A stretch of DNA of 64,000 bases from Henckelia pumila (GCF_033568475.1 NC_133122.1:67913442-67977441), one strand, 5' to 3'; shown: positions 33,842 to 46,632, counted from the first letter of the stretch. The notes: generated by a model not told the origin, from the letters alone. A program made the numbers and translations.

Positions 33842-35200
33842 AAAATCCTGGTATTTTCTTGATTTTTTTTTAAATGAGTGGACTAAACTATAAGGTATTG
33901 TCTTGTTATATGTATTACCATTCCAAGAAGCATCTCCAGCTCTAAACCTTGAATTCGATTAGTAATTAATCAAAGGTTGTTTAAAGAATTAGGAATAAAA
34001 AGAAGCTAGCCACAATTAATATAATTAATAAACAGATACCTGAAGTTATAGTACTGATCAAGCCTTTGATGAAAGCTTGAAAGTATAGGGAGTTGGCTCG
34101 GGCTACAATATATATTCAGATGTAATCGGTTTTGGAGAAGCCTGTGATCTATGATCCCTACAATGAACCATGATTGTTAAAGATATAGAAAGCTCGAAAC
34201 CTTAAACACATGTTAGTTAAATCAAGTTTGAATGGAGCTGATCAATCGATATTAGAGCTTGAAAGAAGCTAACTATATGTAGAGGTACCTTGATTTGGGT
34301 TCTTCAATTTTCTTGCTCCTGAACATATGCAGAATTACAAATAAAATTTGACCACTCCAGAATAGAAAGAAAATACTTAATTGTAATCTCATTTCATACT
34401 TGCAAATGGCTCTTGACATGTGCAATATTTAGTCCTTCGATGTTCATCAACTGTATCACTAATTTTGGTGTTGCTCCTGCAACAAAACCCCAAAAACAAG
34501 CAAAATAAATAATTGATAATCTGAAAACATTATCTTTTTTTACTATTTTTTTTTTTACTAATACTTTTCACAGAAAAAATAATACTTTTGAAAGAAAAAA
34601 TGAGAATTTTTATATCCAGTAAGCACACATTTGAGGTAATACGTTTAATAGAATAGAAACACTAATACTTTTGACAAAAAATATAATACATTTTTAATTT
34701 AAAATTAGCATACTCTAGAAATAAAACTTTTGCTAAAAAATAATACTTTTGACCAAATAACTAATACTTTTTATTAAAAAAGTAAAATTTTTTAAAGGAA
34801 AACTAATATTTTTTTGGTCAAATTAACATACTTTAGAAGTAATACTTTTAGAAAACAAAAACTAATACTTTTGATCAAAAAATTAATATTGTTCATATAA
34901 AAAGTAATACTTTTGACTTGTTTGCCGACAAATGTCTGCCAAATTATATTATTCTACCTCACCTTGTGACTTGTCCAACCATTTTTTTCGTGTGGGTGTT
35001 TGACTGCTGATATTTTTTTTTGTTTCGTTTCGTAATTCACACACTCAAGAAAGCTATTCATGATGTATAGATTGTATTTAGTATTGATGATGAATATCAA
35101 CTCGCCATGGCTGCAATCATGAGCCACATTGTAGGCTGCAATCTGATTTTAGCTCATTTCCATTGTCACCTATTATGAAGAAAGCTACTGGATAGTTGTC
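33842..35200. other. Non-coding; TAATACTTTT-rich degenerate repeat at 34510-34920
   Basis: 33842-34500 shows no gene. From 34510 to 34920 the motif TAATACTTTTGA(C/A) recurs about ten times with A-rich spacers. The same motif family reappears at 45335-45450. Confidence 0.6.
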
Positions 35201-35202
35201 TC

Positions 35203-35478
35203 TTGTTTAGATTTTCCAGAAATATGCCAGCAAAAATAATTAAAATCGCAGATGATTTAAAGTTAAAGAACTTGTTGCAATTGGCAGCTGATTATTTGGA
35301 GCCCAGGTATCATCGGCTGAAGGATCCGGGCGAGCTTGATGCTCTGAACAAGGATATTGTTGAGAAGGTTCGTACAACATATAAGCAACTAATTTCTGAA
35401 GCTATGAGTGATCAGTCAAGTTCATCTTCATCATGGGAGCACTTGACTTATAAAGGCTCTATCCAAAATCCTCGTTAA
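35203..35478 (+). CDS. 91-codon open frame, likely a C-terminal exon of an unidentified gene
   Basis: The frame reads KIIKIADDLKLKNLLQLAAD, then YLEPRYHRLKDPGELDALNK and a Ser-rich tail ending at TAA 35476-35478. Codon use and the absence of low complexity look protein-like, with two amphipathic helices. An upstream acceptor may be near the TTTTCCAG at 35213-35220. I do not recognise the family. It could be the degraded end of a host gene or a captured exon. Confidence 0.35.
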   Translation: MFRFSRNMPAKIIKIADDLKLKNLLQLAADYLEPRYHRLKDPGELDALNKDIVEKVRTTYKQLISEAMSDQSSSSSSWEHLTYKGSIQNPR

Positions 35479-36040
35479 GATGTTTCATTCTGCATCTATT
35501 CAATGGTTTGGTGATATTTTCATAAGCACAACTTTTGTTGTGACCAGCTGTAATTGATGTTCTGTTTTTGCTTCACGCGTATAGACATATAACATTTTAT
35601 ACTCTGATACAGAACTATTAATGTGCTCGACTGCCCTTCTATTCCAACCAGCTAACACTTCTCTCATGCACACGCATAAAATCAAATCTAAAACACTCTA
35701 GTAAATCTTTACAAACATGTGGATCCATCAGAAAAAACACTTTCTCTCCACTGAGAACAAGCAGAAACAATGATCTACTTGAGGCAATTCAATTCCGCAT
35801 CCTTACAGAACACAAATATCACACACAGAAACAGAAATCATGCATCATAAGTGACCAACCAAACAATGTGTATATACACACACATAGAAAAAGTATGGCA
35901 GGATTCAAGTGAACTGCTAGACAAGCTAAATAAGACATCAACCTGCCAAAAGTTTTGTTTGTTATTGCAATATCATGAATAAGTAAAACATTATCACAAG
36001 ACCAATAAAAACCTGGACAATTACTTTTAACTAATGTTAT

Positions 36041-36592
36041 ATTAAAATCAGTGTTCTAAAAGGCGCCGCCTAGGCGCTAGGCGGTTGCCCACCGCCTCGT
36101 TTTTTTGCTAGGCTATGCCTCTAGGTTTGCCCGCCTAATCTCCGTCGCCTAGGCTGACAAAAATCCGCCTAGACGGGCAGAAATCCGCCTAAGCGGTTAC
36201 TATTTTTTATTAAAAAAATTAAAAATAAAAAACTAAAAGAGAGACGCGAAGCGAGAAACAAACACAGAAAGAAAAAAAAAGCGCAGAAAAGAATGTCAAG
36301 CAAAAAATTAATTCTCATATTACATATGAAGACTTGATATCTATTAATATTTATGTTGTTGTTATTATTATTATTATTATTAAAATTTTATAAAATTTTC
36401 GTACAAAAACTAAAAAACATAAGACATAAAAATTATATTTTATAGTAAAACTAATGAATATTCAAAGTAATTAATTATTTAAGTTTAAAAAAAAACCGCT
36501 TAGGCGATCGCCTAGGTGGCTAGGCGCTAGGCGCTAGGCGGTGGGTCGCCACCCGCCTATTGCCTAGCGCTTTTTAGAACATTGATTAAAAC
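36041..36592. mobile_element. Non-autonomous hAT element (536-bp MITE) with 8-bp target duplication
   Basis: Ends are CAGTGTTCTAAAAGGCGC (36049) and GCGCTTTTTAGAACATTG (to 36584), an imperfect inverted pair. Flanks are ATTAAAAT and ATTAAAAC, 7 of 8 matching. The interior is rich in CCTAGGCG/GCCTAGGCG near both ends and AT-rich in the middle. Eight-base duplications and CA..TG ends fit hAT. Confidence 0.85.
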
Positions 36593-39500
36593 AGACATAG
36601 GAAAAACACAAATACTTGAAAATAAATTTGGGAGACAGTGCAGTGCACGCAAATAAAACACTAATTTGGTTCAACTGCAAATCAACATAAAAAATACTGA
36701 TACCACTGTACAAAAGGAGGAAAAAACAACTTAGAAAGCAAAATAGGAAACATAAAAATGTAATTGAACTCGTGCTCGTGAACAAAGTATACATCTGTAA
36801 CGCCTCGATTTTATCTTAATTGACTTTATTTGAGATAATCGGAGATTTCAGAGTTCAAGAGCCGACTTGATTTTGATCAGGGTCCTTTTTGCAAATTTCG
36901 AATTTTTTTGGGACTAAAATGCAATTTTGGACTTAAATAGATATTTAAGCTTGCTTTGACTTCTTCTCCTCCATTCCCCCCTTCCTCCATCGCCTCTCCC
37001 TCCATTGAAGCCGCCCCATTTGGTTTTCAAGCTTTGGGAATTCGGTTTTCGCTCGATCCGTCCGTTGGAATTTATTTCTGAATGCAGATTAGCGATCACG
37101 GCTACGAGAGCTTCGTTCTACCGTAAGTATTTCTCCGATCAGATACGTTTCGTTTTTGGGATGTCGTTAGAATCGATTGAGTTGCTAGAATGTTGTTCTT
37201 GGCAGAGTTCTGATCGTTTATTATCTGTCGGTTTCGAAATAGAGCGTCGTTCGGATTTGTTATGATTTTTGAAGGGATTTTTGAAAGTTGAGTTTTTATG
37301 ATTTGTTGGAATTGGATTGTTATGGTTGAATATTGATTGATAAGAGTTGTTTGGATTGATATTATGCTGTCTGCGTTTTCGGTTTGATCATAATACAGCC
37401 GTTATGCCTACGGTTTGAGTTTTGGATTGTCAATCGGTTTGTAGTGTTTGAGCCAAGTCTTTGATTGAGTTATATTTTGATCTCGAGCCTTTATTACTTC
37501 TTTTGACAGATTCGTTTGAAGGCCGTTGAGTTGCGAGATTTCAAGAGTTGTATCGCTTTGAAGATTGTAGCCGGTATAGTATCGATTTTTTATTATCGAT
37601 TGAGGAAGTTTGATTTATCTTGATTGAGGAATTGTTGTTGTTTCCAGGTTGGAGCCTCGACGTTTGAAAGAGGTATAAGATGACTTAGACTGGAATGGAA
37701 CGTGTGACTCGAATCCGACTTGATTCGAGTGTTCCGGAAAAATCACATACTTGCATGTTATTTGATTATTTAAGTTATTTGAGTTACGTTTTGCATTGCA
37801 TTCATATTGAGCTAAGAATCCTTGATTTGAGCAGCGGGCAGGACGGCCCTTTTATGATAGACATTTTGGGGATTATATTGTAAGTGGTCTGGGTGTAGCC
37901 GTTTCACCTAGTGCTAGCATACTCCTTATAGTCGCACCAAAGTCTAGAGGATGGAGATACGTAGCACCACCTCGATCGGGAGAGTCGGTGAGTTGTTTAC
38001 GTGATCTCATCCTCGGGATCCCCAAAAGCAAAAGCAGCAACTCTTTTGATTATCCGACTTGATAATCCCAGATTTTAAAGACATGCATTGCATTGTATGC
38101 ATTTGAATTGAGTTTAGATATGAATTTGGAATTGATTGTCTTGTATATATATCATGTGTTGATATATTAATTGATATGCATATTTGTCTCTTTTACTGGG
38201 GATTGTATTCTTACCGGATTATCCGGCTGTTGTCTTTGTTTGTATGTGTACTTGGCAACAGGTGGGGCAGGACCGAGTCAGAGTAGACCTGGTTAACGTC
38301 AAGAGCAAGAGATAGTAGTGAGACTCGTTTAGAAGTCGAATCAGCATGTCAATCTAGTTTATGTTTTGCGAACATGTTTTGTCATTCGAACTTCTCGTTT
38401 TGTATTGTAAGCAAGAATCGATGTAGGTACTACCGAATCGAATGTTTTTCTTGTAACACCCGGTGTTTTTAATACGTAAATTCGTATGCATAATTAGGGA
38501 ATTTATTTATTTAAAATTTTAGATTATGGGTTAAATATTTATGTGAATTATTTGTGCATGATTTAAATGATTTTCAAGCATTTAACCCATAATTAGAGAT
38601 TTTCATGATTTATGGTAATTGTATTATTTTATCGCGTTGACGGGACCGTGGACGGACGAGATGACAACTTTCTACCCAAATTATTTTATGAGCCTTTTTG
38701 GAACCCGAAAATATTATTTTGAGTTTTTATTCCTCAAAATTATCAATATTTGATTTTTAAATAATTTTAGGAGTCCGTTTTATCCAAATTAAGTCATTTT
38801 AATGACTTTTTATTATCCTTAAAATTCCCTAAATCCATTATTTCGGTATTTATTTATTTTATTAGTTAGCTAGTATTTTATTAAGTTAGGAAATCTTTTT
38901 ATATTGGTATTTATCTCCTAATTAATTATTGAGATCATTATCTACCTAATCTACTCCCCAATCCATCGCCCAAAACCCCCCAAACACACGCTCACTCACT
39001 CATTCTCTCAACCTAGCCGCCTCCACTCTTCTCCCTCACCTCTCCATAGGCGCACGGCAGGAAGGAATCCATAGCCAATTTTGAAGCTTCAAAGTTAGTC
39101 GTCGTCGTCGTCCCGGATTCGTCACCGTCTATCCCTTCTATTATTTTTATCGGTGAAAGGCATGTTTTCTTCCTCTATTTCGCACTATATCAGTGATTAT
39201 TATGTGTGTGTTGTGTATGCATCGATTTGTTCATAGATTTTCAGAAAAATGAGACGGTTTTGTTCTTGATGCTCGTTCATGTGCTTTCTTCATTCAAGCT
39301 CACGTTTTTCTCCCTCCATGGTAGTATAGCTGCTGGTCAGGGGTCCCTAAGTCATGTGAGGGTGGTCTGGACTCGAGTGGCTCGAGTGGTTCAAGCCAAA
39401 CGAGCCCAGGTAGGTGCTGGTGCAGGATCGGGCTTGGGGCGCAGGTTTAGGGTTTGATGGAAGGGGGTTCGGTGCTCTGTGCGTGGGCTGCATGGGGTCG

Positions 39501-39754
39501 GGGCCTTGGTCAGGTTAGGACCGCCCAAACGTGGGCCACGTCTGGGCAGCAGAGCTCCGGCCAGGGGCGGCCGGAGCTGGGCGGCAGCAGCATGAAAAGG
39601 GAAGTAGGGTTCGGGTTAGGGTTTCAGTGATGGGTCCGGGTCGGGTTTGGTGGTCCGGGTCAAGTCAGTGAGTCATGGGTTATGTTAGTTGGGTCCGGGT
39701 CCGGGTCAAGTTAGTCGGGCTCGGGTATTTTTATTTTTAAGTTTTAAGTTTAAT

Positions 39755-40090
39755 TAAATGTTAAATGGGCCTAATTAAATCCCAAAAGTTAATTGGGCTC
39801 CATTTAATTATTTTGGGTTAAATTTAATCATTTTTTTGGGCTTAATTAAATTTAATTAAGTTAGCCCGATAATTTTTATGGGCTTGGGAGCCCATGGAAG
39901 TTATTGGGCCAGTCTTTGGGCTTTTGGGCCCATTGGGCCAGATTAAGTTGTTATTGGGCCAAGTATGTGCTAATGGGCTTTAATTGATTTATTGGGCTTA
40001 GAAATGTGTTAATGGGCTTAAGTATGTTAATGGGCCAGTCTCAGTGTTAATGGGCCAGAATTTAAGAAAATGGGCTTGAGTGTTAGGGCC
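39755..40090 (+). promoter_or_regulatory. TGGGCY (site II-like) cluster in LTR1
   Basis: About 15 plus-strand TGGGC(C/T) motifs occur in 335 bp. TGGGCY is the plant site II element bound by TCP factors. The equivalent stretch is conserved in LTR2 (41890-42210) and, inverted, in the solo LTR at 49454-51949. Confidence 0.45.
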
Positions 40091-40624
40091 AGCAGTTCAG
40101 TACAAACCATGAGAAATTGCATGTGTCCTAATTATATATTTAATTATTTTATGCATGAAAGTTATTTTAGTATTTATATGTTAATATAAAAATTAAATTA
40201 AATATATATGAAGGACACACATTTTTATTTAAGTACATGCATTCATGAAATAATTTTATGGCATGATTTAATGTTTAAGGTTGATCAAGAAAATAATTTT
40301 ATGTTGGAAGTTGAAGTAGTGTGACAATTTAAGGGGGGCAAGCCCCCACATGTTAAGGGCAGTTTACTGTCAATTTAAGGGTAGTTTACTACCAGCAAGA
40401 GGTGATTCGTCACCGCCGCGTACGTTGGTTTTAAGAGACTGATCAGTCAAATCATTTAAGTTTAAGGTTACACTATGGATATGATCATGCGATGTTAGAA
40501 AAATGTTATGCTCAACAATGTTTATGTATGTATTATATGATTATATTTAAGATCAAGTTTAAGCAAGATTTTAAGTTATGATTCACGATTTTTAAGCATG
40601 CTCGTTCATGTATATGTTATGTAT

Positions 40625-43253
40625 TAGTATGTAACACCCGGTATTTTTAAATATGTAAATCTGCATGCATAATTAGGGAATTTAATTATTTAAATTTGTG
40701 ATTTATGGGTTAAATAATTATGTGAATTATTTGTGCATGATTTAATTTATTTTTAAGCATTTAACCCATAATTAGTGATTTTACGATTTTTAGTATTTTA
40801 ATTGTTTTGATCGCGTAGACGGGACCGTGGACGGACGAGATGACAACTGTCTAGCCAATTTATTCCATGAGCATTTTTAGAGCCCAAGAATATTATTTTG
40901 AGTTTTATTACCTCAAAATTTTTAGTATTTAATTTTATATAATTTTAGGAGTCCATTTTTATCCAAATTTAGCCATTTTAATGACTTTTAATTATTTTTA
41001 AAATTCCCTAAATTTGTAATTTCGGGATTTTTATATTTTTAACTTAAGTTATCAGATTTTAACTTTTATTTGGAGTTTTAAAATTTTATATTTTATATTT
41101 AAAACTTTTAATTATCCTAAAACCTATTTTAATTAAAATAAAAACCCAAAACCTAATCTACCCAAACCCACCCGATCACTCACCTTATTCAGCCGCCTCC
41201 CTCCCTACTATTCATCATCTTCTTCCTCGAACCACAGCCAAGGAGGTTCCATAGCCGAATTTCTTCGAAGTTTCAAGGGTGCTCGTCGTCCCGTCGTCCT
41301 GAAATCGTCCCACGCACGTTTTTCTCTTCAAGTTCGGTGAAAGGCATGATTCTTTTTATTTTAACGTACTATATCAGTGTTTATACGTGTGTGTGTGCGT
41401 GAGCATCATTCTCCTTCAAAGAATTTTCAGAAAACAATTAGTTATGTGGTTTGAAGTTTGTGTATTCCTTGTTCATCCATCTCACGTTTTTTGTCATGCT
41501 TGGATCGAGGCTAGCTGCTGGTCGGGTCTAGGAGGTTGTGTAGAAGGGGTCTAGGCTGGAATGGCTCGAGTGGTTCGAGCCAAACGAGACTAGAACCAAG
41601 GTTGGAGCAGTTCGGCTGAGGGGGGGGGGTGCGCAGGTAGGGTTTTGGAAGAGGGATCGGGTTCGGTCCTGTGGGGTGCATGGGCCGGGGTCAGGGGCTA
41701 GGTTCGAACCGCCTAGACGTGGGCTACGTCTGGGCGGCGGGGCTCCGGCCAGGGGTGGCCGGAGCAGGGCGGCAGCAGCCGAGAGGAACAAAGGGGGGGG
41801 GCTTCGGGTTTAGGGTTAGGGTTTGGTTCCGGGTCGGGTCTGTGGTGGGCCGGGCTCGAGTCTTTTTAATTTTAAAGTATTTTATGATTTAATGGGTTTT
41901 TGGGCCAATTAATTAGGAATAAAATGATTTGGGTTCCATTTAATTATTTGGGTTAAATTTAATTATTATTGGGCTTAATTAAATTAATTAAGTGAGTCCA
42001 TTAATTTTTATGGGCCTTGGGGGCCCATGGAAGTTATTGGGCCAGTCTTTGGGCTTTTGGGCCCATTGGGCCAGATTAAGTTGTTATTGGGCCTAGAATG
42101 TTTTAATGGGCTTTAATTATTTAATTGGGCTTAGAATAATTTTTATTGGGCTTAAGTATGTTATTGGGCCAGTCTCAGTGTTAATGGGCCAGATTTAAGT
42201 AAATGGGCTTGGGTGTTAGGACCAGCAGTCCAGTACAATCCATGAGAAATTGCATGTGTCCTGAATATATATTTAATTATTTTTATGCATTGGAGATTAT
42301 TTTTATATTTATATGTTAGTATGAAATTAAATTAAATATATATGAAGGACACACATTTTATTTAAGTACATGCATTCATGAAATAATTTTTATGCATGAT
42401 TTAATGTTTAAGGTTGAGCAAAAGAAAATATTTTATGTTGGAAGTTGAAGTAGTGTGACAAGTTAAGGGGGACTCGTCCCCATATGTGAACTATTGAAGG
42501 GCAGTTTACTGCCAATTTAAGAGGTGATATGTCACCGCCACGTATGTTGGTTTCCACGCTGATCAGTATTTGATGTATGATTTAAGGTTACACTATGGAT
42601 ACAACCATGCGATGTTAGAAAATAATTTGCTCAACAATGTTTATGTATTATGTATGATTATGATATTTAAGTTAATTTAAGTTATGTTATGTCATGATGT
42701 TATTTTAAGCATGCTCATTCATGTATAGGTTATGTATTAGTATTAAAGTGATTTAAATTATTTTAAATCCTTGTTATGTTAGCATGCTGGGCTTTTAGGC
42801 TCACTATACTGGTATGGTGCAGGTGAGAACGTAGAGGAAGTAGTACCCACCGGAGGCGAGGACGTATGAGCAGACTGGCAGTGATCCCCGTGATCGTGAT
42901 AGATGTCTGAGTCACGTTGCATGTTTTTGAATATGTCAGCATGTTACACATTTTAATTATTTTTCAGTGGTTGTGGTTTGGAATATTTTATTTAAATATT
43001 TTCAGTGCATGCAAACTTTAATCATTTTATTTATGCAGTATTTTAATTCAATATTTGACTCAGATATTTATTTTATTAAGGAATGCATTTTTATTTGAGT
43101 TATTTATTTATTTATTTATTTATTTTTAAATCTTTTTATTCTGTGCATATATGTATGGGCATATATGTACATATTTTATTTAGTAAGTATATAAAAAAAA
43201 AAAATTTCCGCATATTTATTTATTATTTATAGAGTTAGGGTCATTTCATAGTA
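40625..43253 (+). mobile_element. Solo LTR2 (gypsy, same family as LTR1), innermost
   Basis: It starts TGTAACACCCGGTATTTT at 40630 and ends GTTAGGGTCATTTCA at 43248 (2,619 bp), with TAGTA on both sides (40625-40629 and 43249-43253). It was inserted into LTR1 in the same orientation. Frames at 41528-41791 and 41671-41892 lie in its G+C-rich centre and are not genes. G runs at about 41620 and 41792 are potential weak spots for sequencing. Confidence 0.92.
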
Positions 43254-44346
43254 CTTCAGTGATTTAAATTATTTTAAATCCTTGTTATGTTAGCATGTTG
43301 GGCCTCTAGGCTCACTACACTTATATGGTGCAGGTGAGTACGTAGAGGAAGATGTAGTGCCTACCGGCGGCGAGGACGTATGAGCAGACAGGCGGTGATC
43401 CCCCGCAGCCGTCTTTTGAGTCATTATGAATATTTTTAAGAATTTTAAACTCTGTTATTTATTTAATTCTTTTAAGTCTTTTCAGTGGCAAATTTTAATA
43501 CTATTTTTATTAAGTAATTTATTGCATGCAAACTTTTAAGTTAATTGTTTTGACAGTATTTTATTTAAGTTTGACTCAGATATTTAAGTATAAAATGTTG
43601 CATTTTATTTAAGTTATTTTTAAATCTGTTTATTGTTGTGCATATATGTATGGGCATGTATGTACATTTATTTCACTTAGGATATAAAAAAAAATAATTT
43701 TCCGCATATATTATTTTAGAAAATTTGGTCGTTTCATTTCTTTCCTAAACTTTTCTTGTATTGTTATTGACTTGTCAGATACTTTAAATGCAAATGTTTA
43801 GGTTTGGTTGGATTTCTTTTCGGTCCCTTGGATTTTTGGGCGAGAGGACGGCGCGGGCGCGCTGGTTTTGGTGAGGTGCCGACGCGGGCGCGCGAATGTC
43901 CTTTTAAAAAAAAAATTTATGTCTTTGTTTGTTTTGTCCGAGATTAGTTGTATAGAAACGAGGTCTCACAACATCACTTCACCAAAGATTGTTTCCAGAC
44001 CATAAAGTAGTACTCACTAAAAGCACATGGAAGAATATATCTTTTGCAAGAACAACACAAAAAAATTGATCTAAATCAAAGTGAGGCCATCCCCAAAAGG
44101 AAGAATATAAAATCTAGAGTATCTTTGATTATCAAGGTAACAGAAATAACGTACATCCATCCCCTAAAGTACTTAATAAAACTTCATTTGAACTAAAATA
44201 AACGAAATTCAGTACTAAAATACTTCAAACAAAAACTATTAACTTGTGGATGGATATTAAAATTCAACTGAAATCTAAACTTTTGGAAATGAAATCCATT
44301 CCAAAAGGAAGGAGCTTAGTCAAAATAGTCATAAAAACAAACTAGT

Positions 44347-45200
44347 TCATTTCTTTTGTTTCTTCTTCCTCTTATTTTCTGCTCCATCTCTCTTCAAATC
44401 TGAAATCTTTACTTTATAAAGTTCAGACTTTTTTTTGTAGAAATCAAACACTTTGCTCAGCACCTCCATCCTCAAACTATTTACCTTGCTAAGCACAATG
44501 GTTGCACATATTTCAGCTCTAATTACTCGTCTTACAGCATCCTAGAGTTAATAAAACAAAAACAATTAATTATAACTTATGATTTAAAAGGGGAAATTTA
44601 TACTACACTATCATTCAAAATTCCATACCTTTGACAAATTTTGAAATGAGTATACTATACCCTCAAAATTCTTCATATGATGCATCAAGTATATACCACT
44701 ATCAACATCTCTCTTTCTTGTTTGCCAACTTAAGGCAACATTTTCAAACTCATACAGCAAAACTTCGTCAGCTTCACATGATTTTTTTCTTTAAAAAACT
44801 TGGACATTTGATTATGCTACAAATCAGAATACATATAAGACAATCAAAGTGTAAAAGAGATATTATTAGATTTATTAAAATTATGTTGGATAATTTACCA
44901 CTACTTGCGCAGCATGAAAAAAAAATTTCATCTCATACCAACTTCAAATCATACCCATTTTTTTGGCAACATAAACAGGTCATTGACATCGTCTGCAGTT
45001 ATGACAAAGCTTTTGTTGTAGTTAATTCTGAACATTTTACTAGCTCCATTGAAAATTTTCACCAACCATCTTAATATCGTAGTTTGTAAAGATGTAACAT
45101 GCAGATGGAGCAAGCCACCAAAACCAGTGCATTTAACTGCCTGCTTTTGTTGTTCATTCAATTGTTCCACAAAATTGCACAGACCTTGTGGTCTGCACTG
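44347..45200 (-). pseudogene. Ulp1-like (C48) cysteine protease gene fragment, catalytic Cys replaced by Ser
   Basis: Read on the minus strand. An upstream exon (about 45190-44950) reads VEQLNEQQKQAVKCTGFGGL and FVITADDVNDLFMLPKKW, the N-terminal motif of a plant Ulp1-linked family. A middle exon ending at 44629 reads LLYEFENVALSWQTRKRDVD, then SGIYLMHHMKNFEGI, where active members have DCGIYLM. The Ser codon is at 44700-44698. It is spliced by GGTATGG...CTAG to the last exon (44541-44347), DAVRRVIRAEICATIVLSKV to TGA. The segment that would carry the catalytic His is missing. The basic C-terminus is NKRKKKQKK-like. Probably a remnant of a transposon-borne or captured gene. Confidence 0.6.
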
Positions 45201-45225
45201 TGTGACGAACCCTCTAACTTCACTA

Positions 45226-45227
45226 CA

Positions 45228-45284
<57 letters not shown>

Positions 45285-45288
45285 TGAA
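45226..45288. repeat. Compound (TA)n(TG)n microsatellite
   Basis: A run of TA units followed by about 15 TG units. Frames across it (45099-45300, 45158-45433) are artefacts. Confidence 0.95.
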
Positions 45289-45843
45289 ATAGCAACATAA
45301 ATAAATTTAATAGCATAACTAACACAAAATAATGCAAAATAATGCTGACTAAAAAAATATTTTTATGTGAAATAATCACTTTTAACAAAAAAAAACCTAA
45401 TACTTTTAATGGAAAACGTAATACGTTTGACATGAAAAGTAATACTTTCTATAAAAAAAAAATTATTCATTTGTTGGACATATTTACCAATTGGGCGCAT
45501 TCTATGTGTATTGATTCTAGTTCCATTTATGTTTGCATGATACTTTTGGTCATGTGTCCGTTTTCATCTTGTCTGGACTTTCTTCCGCCTTATCCTTACC
45601 AGAGATCAATTCTATCCGTCGTTGGGAGTGTTGTATCTTTATATATATTTTATGGGAATTAGGGGATGATACTTCTCTCCATCTTTGCCAGTCAACGAAC
45701 TTTAGTTCAAGAAATCGAATTGATGCATAAGTGATAGAGCATTTAACTCCAACCGACCTTTCTTGTATAATGAACTATCTATTAGATTCCCTAAAGCCTG
45801 AAGGGTCTTGCTTGGTGATCGTTGTTGCATTTTTCCTTCAAAA

Positions 45844-46632
45844 TTTAGGGAGTGTTTGTTAGTGCTTCTACAAAGTGATTTTTAGCTTCTACATGCATAG
45901 AAGTGCTTTTGAGTATTTGTAAATGTTAAAATTTGTTTTAGCTTCTACAACTTTTACCCAAAAGCAAGAAGCTAAAATTTGATTTTTTTTTTCTTCTGAT
46001 TTTTTATTTAAGACATAAAATTATAAGTTGACACTTACACCCTTAATAAAATTATTATATTACATATGCTTTTCTTATTTTTTAAAAATATTTTTTTAAT
46101 TTTACATTATTATTAAAAGTATTTTTTTAAAAAAATATTTTTTAATTTTACATTATTATTACAAGCATTTTTAAAAAAAATATTTTTTAATATTTTACAT
46201 TATTATTACAAGCATTTATTTAAATATATATATATATATTGCATTTTCATAAATTTTTGTACATATCTTGTATATTTATACAAAAAAAATTCATTTTAAA
46301 TTTTTATTTTTATTAATATTATATATTTTTTCAAGTATTCATGTTATAAAAAATAAAATATTTTTGATGCAAAATTCATAATGTAATAATAATATATAAA
46401 CTCATTTTTTATAGTGTGAATATCAAAAATTAAATAATCAAATAAGAGTATGGTTGTCATTTAGTTAAAAAATTAAGCTCGAAAGTAATTATTCTCCAAA
46501 CATTAAACTTTAGCGTGTATTACCTTTCAACTTCTATTTCCAAAAACTCCCTACTTTAGCTTCTCATCAACTTCAAAATAATCTCCTAGAATCACTTTTA
46601 AATAAGTAGAAGCTCTCCAAAACACTCCCTTA
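45844..46632. mobile_element. Tourist/PIF-like MITE, 783 bp, TTA target duplication
   Basis: It starts GGGAGTGTTTGTTAGTGCTT at 45847 and ends in the inverse, AAGCTCTCCAAAACACTCCC, at 46629. It is flanked by TTA (45844-45846 and 46630-46632). The homologous segment at about 63440 lacks it. The interior is AT-rich with AAATATTTTTTAATTTTACA-type repeats, and GCTTCTAC/GTAGAAGC blocks near both ends. Confidence 0.85.

Larger units (their letters stand above)
38447..43741 (+). mobile_element. Solo LTR1 (gypsy, TGTAACACCCGG family), middle of the nest
   Basis: It starts TGTAACACCCGG at 38452 and ends TTTGGTCGTTTCA at 43736, with TTTCT on both sides (38447-38451 and 43737-43741). Subtracting LTR2 leaves about 2.66 kb, matching LTR2's 2.62 kb. 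It shares with LTR2 the block GACGGGACCGTGGACGGACG, the TGGGCC-rich stretch and the GGTGCAGGTGAGTACGTAGA region. Confidence 0.9.
36791..43975 (+). mobile_element. Solo LTR0 (Ty3-gypsy type), outermost of three nested solo LTRs
   Basis: It starts TGTAACGCCTCGATTT at 36796 and ends GAGGTCTCACA at 43970, with ACATC on both sides (36791-36795 and 43971-43975). Without the inner insertion it is about 1.9 kb. It holds no coding domain. Open frames at 37005, 37695 and 43808 are incidental. Solo LTRs arise by recombination between the two LTRs of a full element. Confidence 0.88.

Noticed and set aside
41610-41640. G-quadruplex candidate (G10 run) in LTR2
   Set aside because: A single long G run without the spaced G-tracts needed. 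It may also be a homopolymer error.
45099-45433. ORFs with (YI)n, (CV)n or (TH)n tracts
   Set aside because: These are translations of the TA/TG microsatellite.
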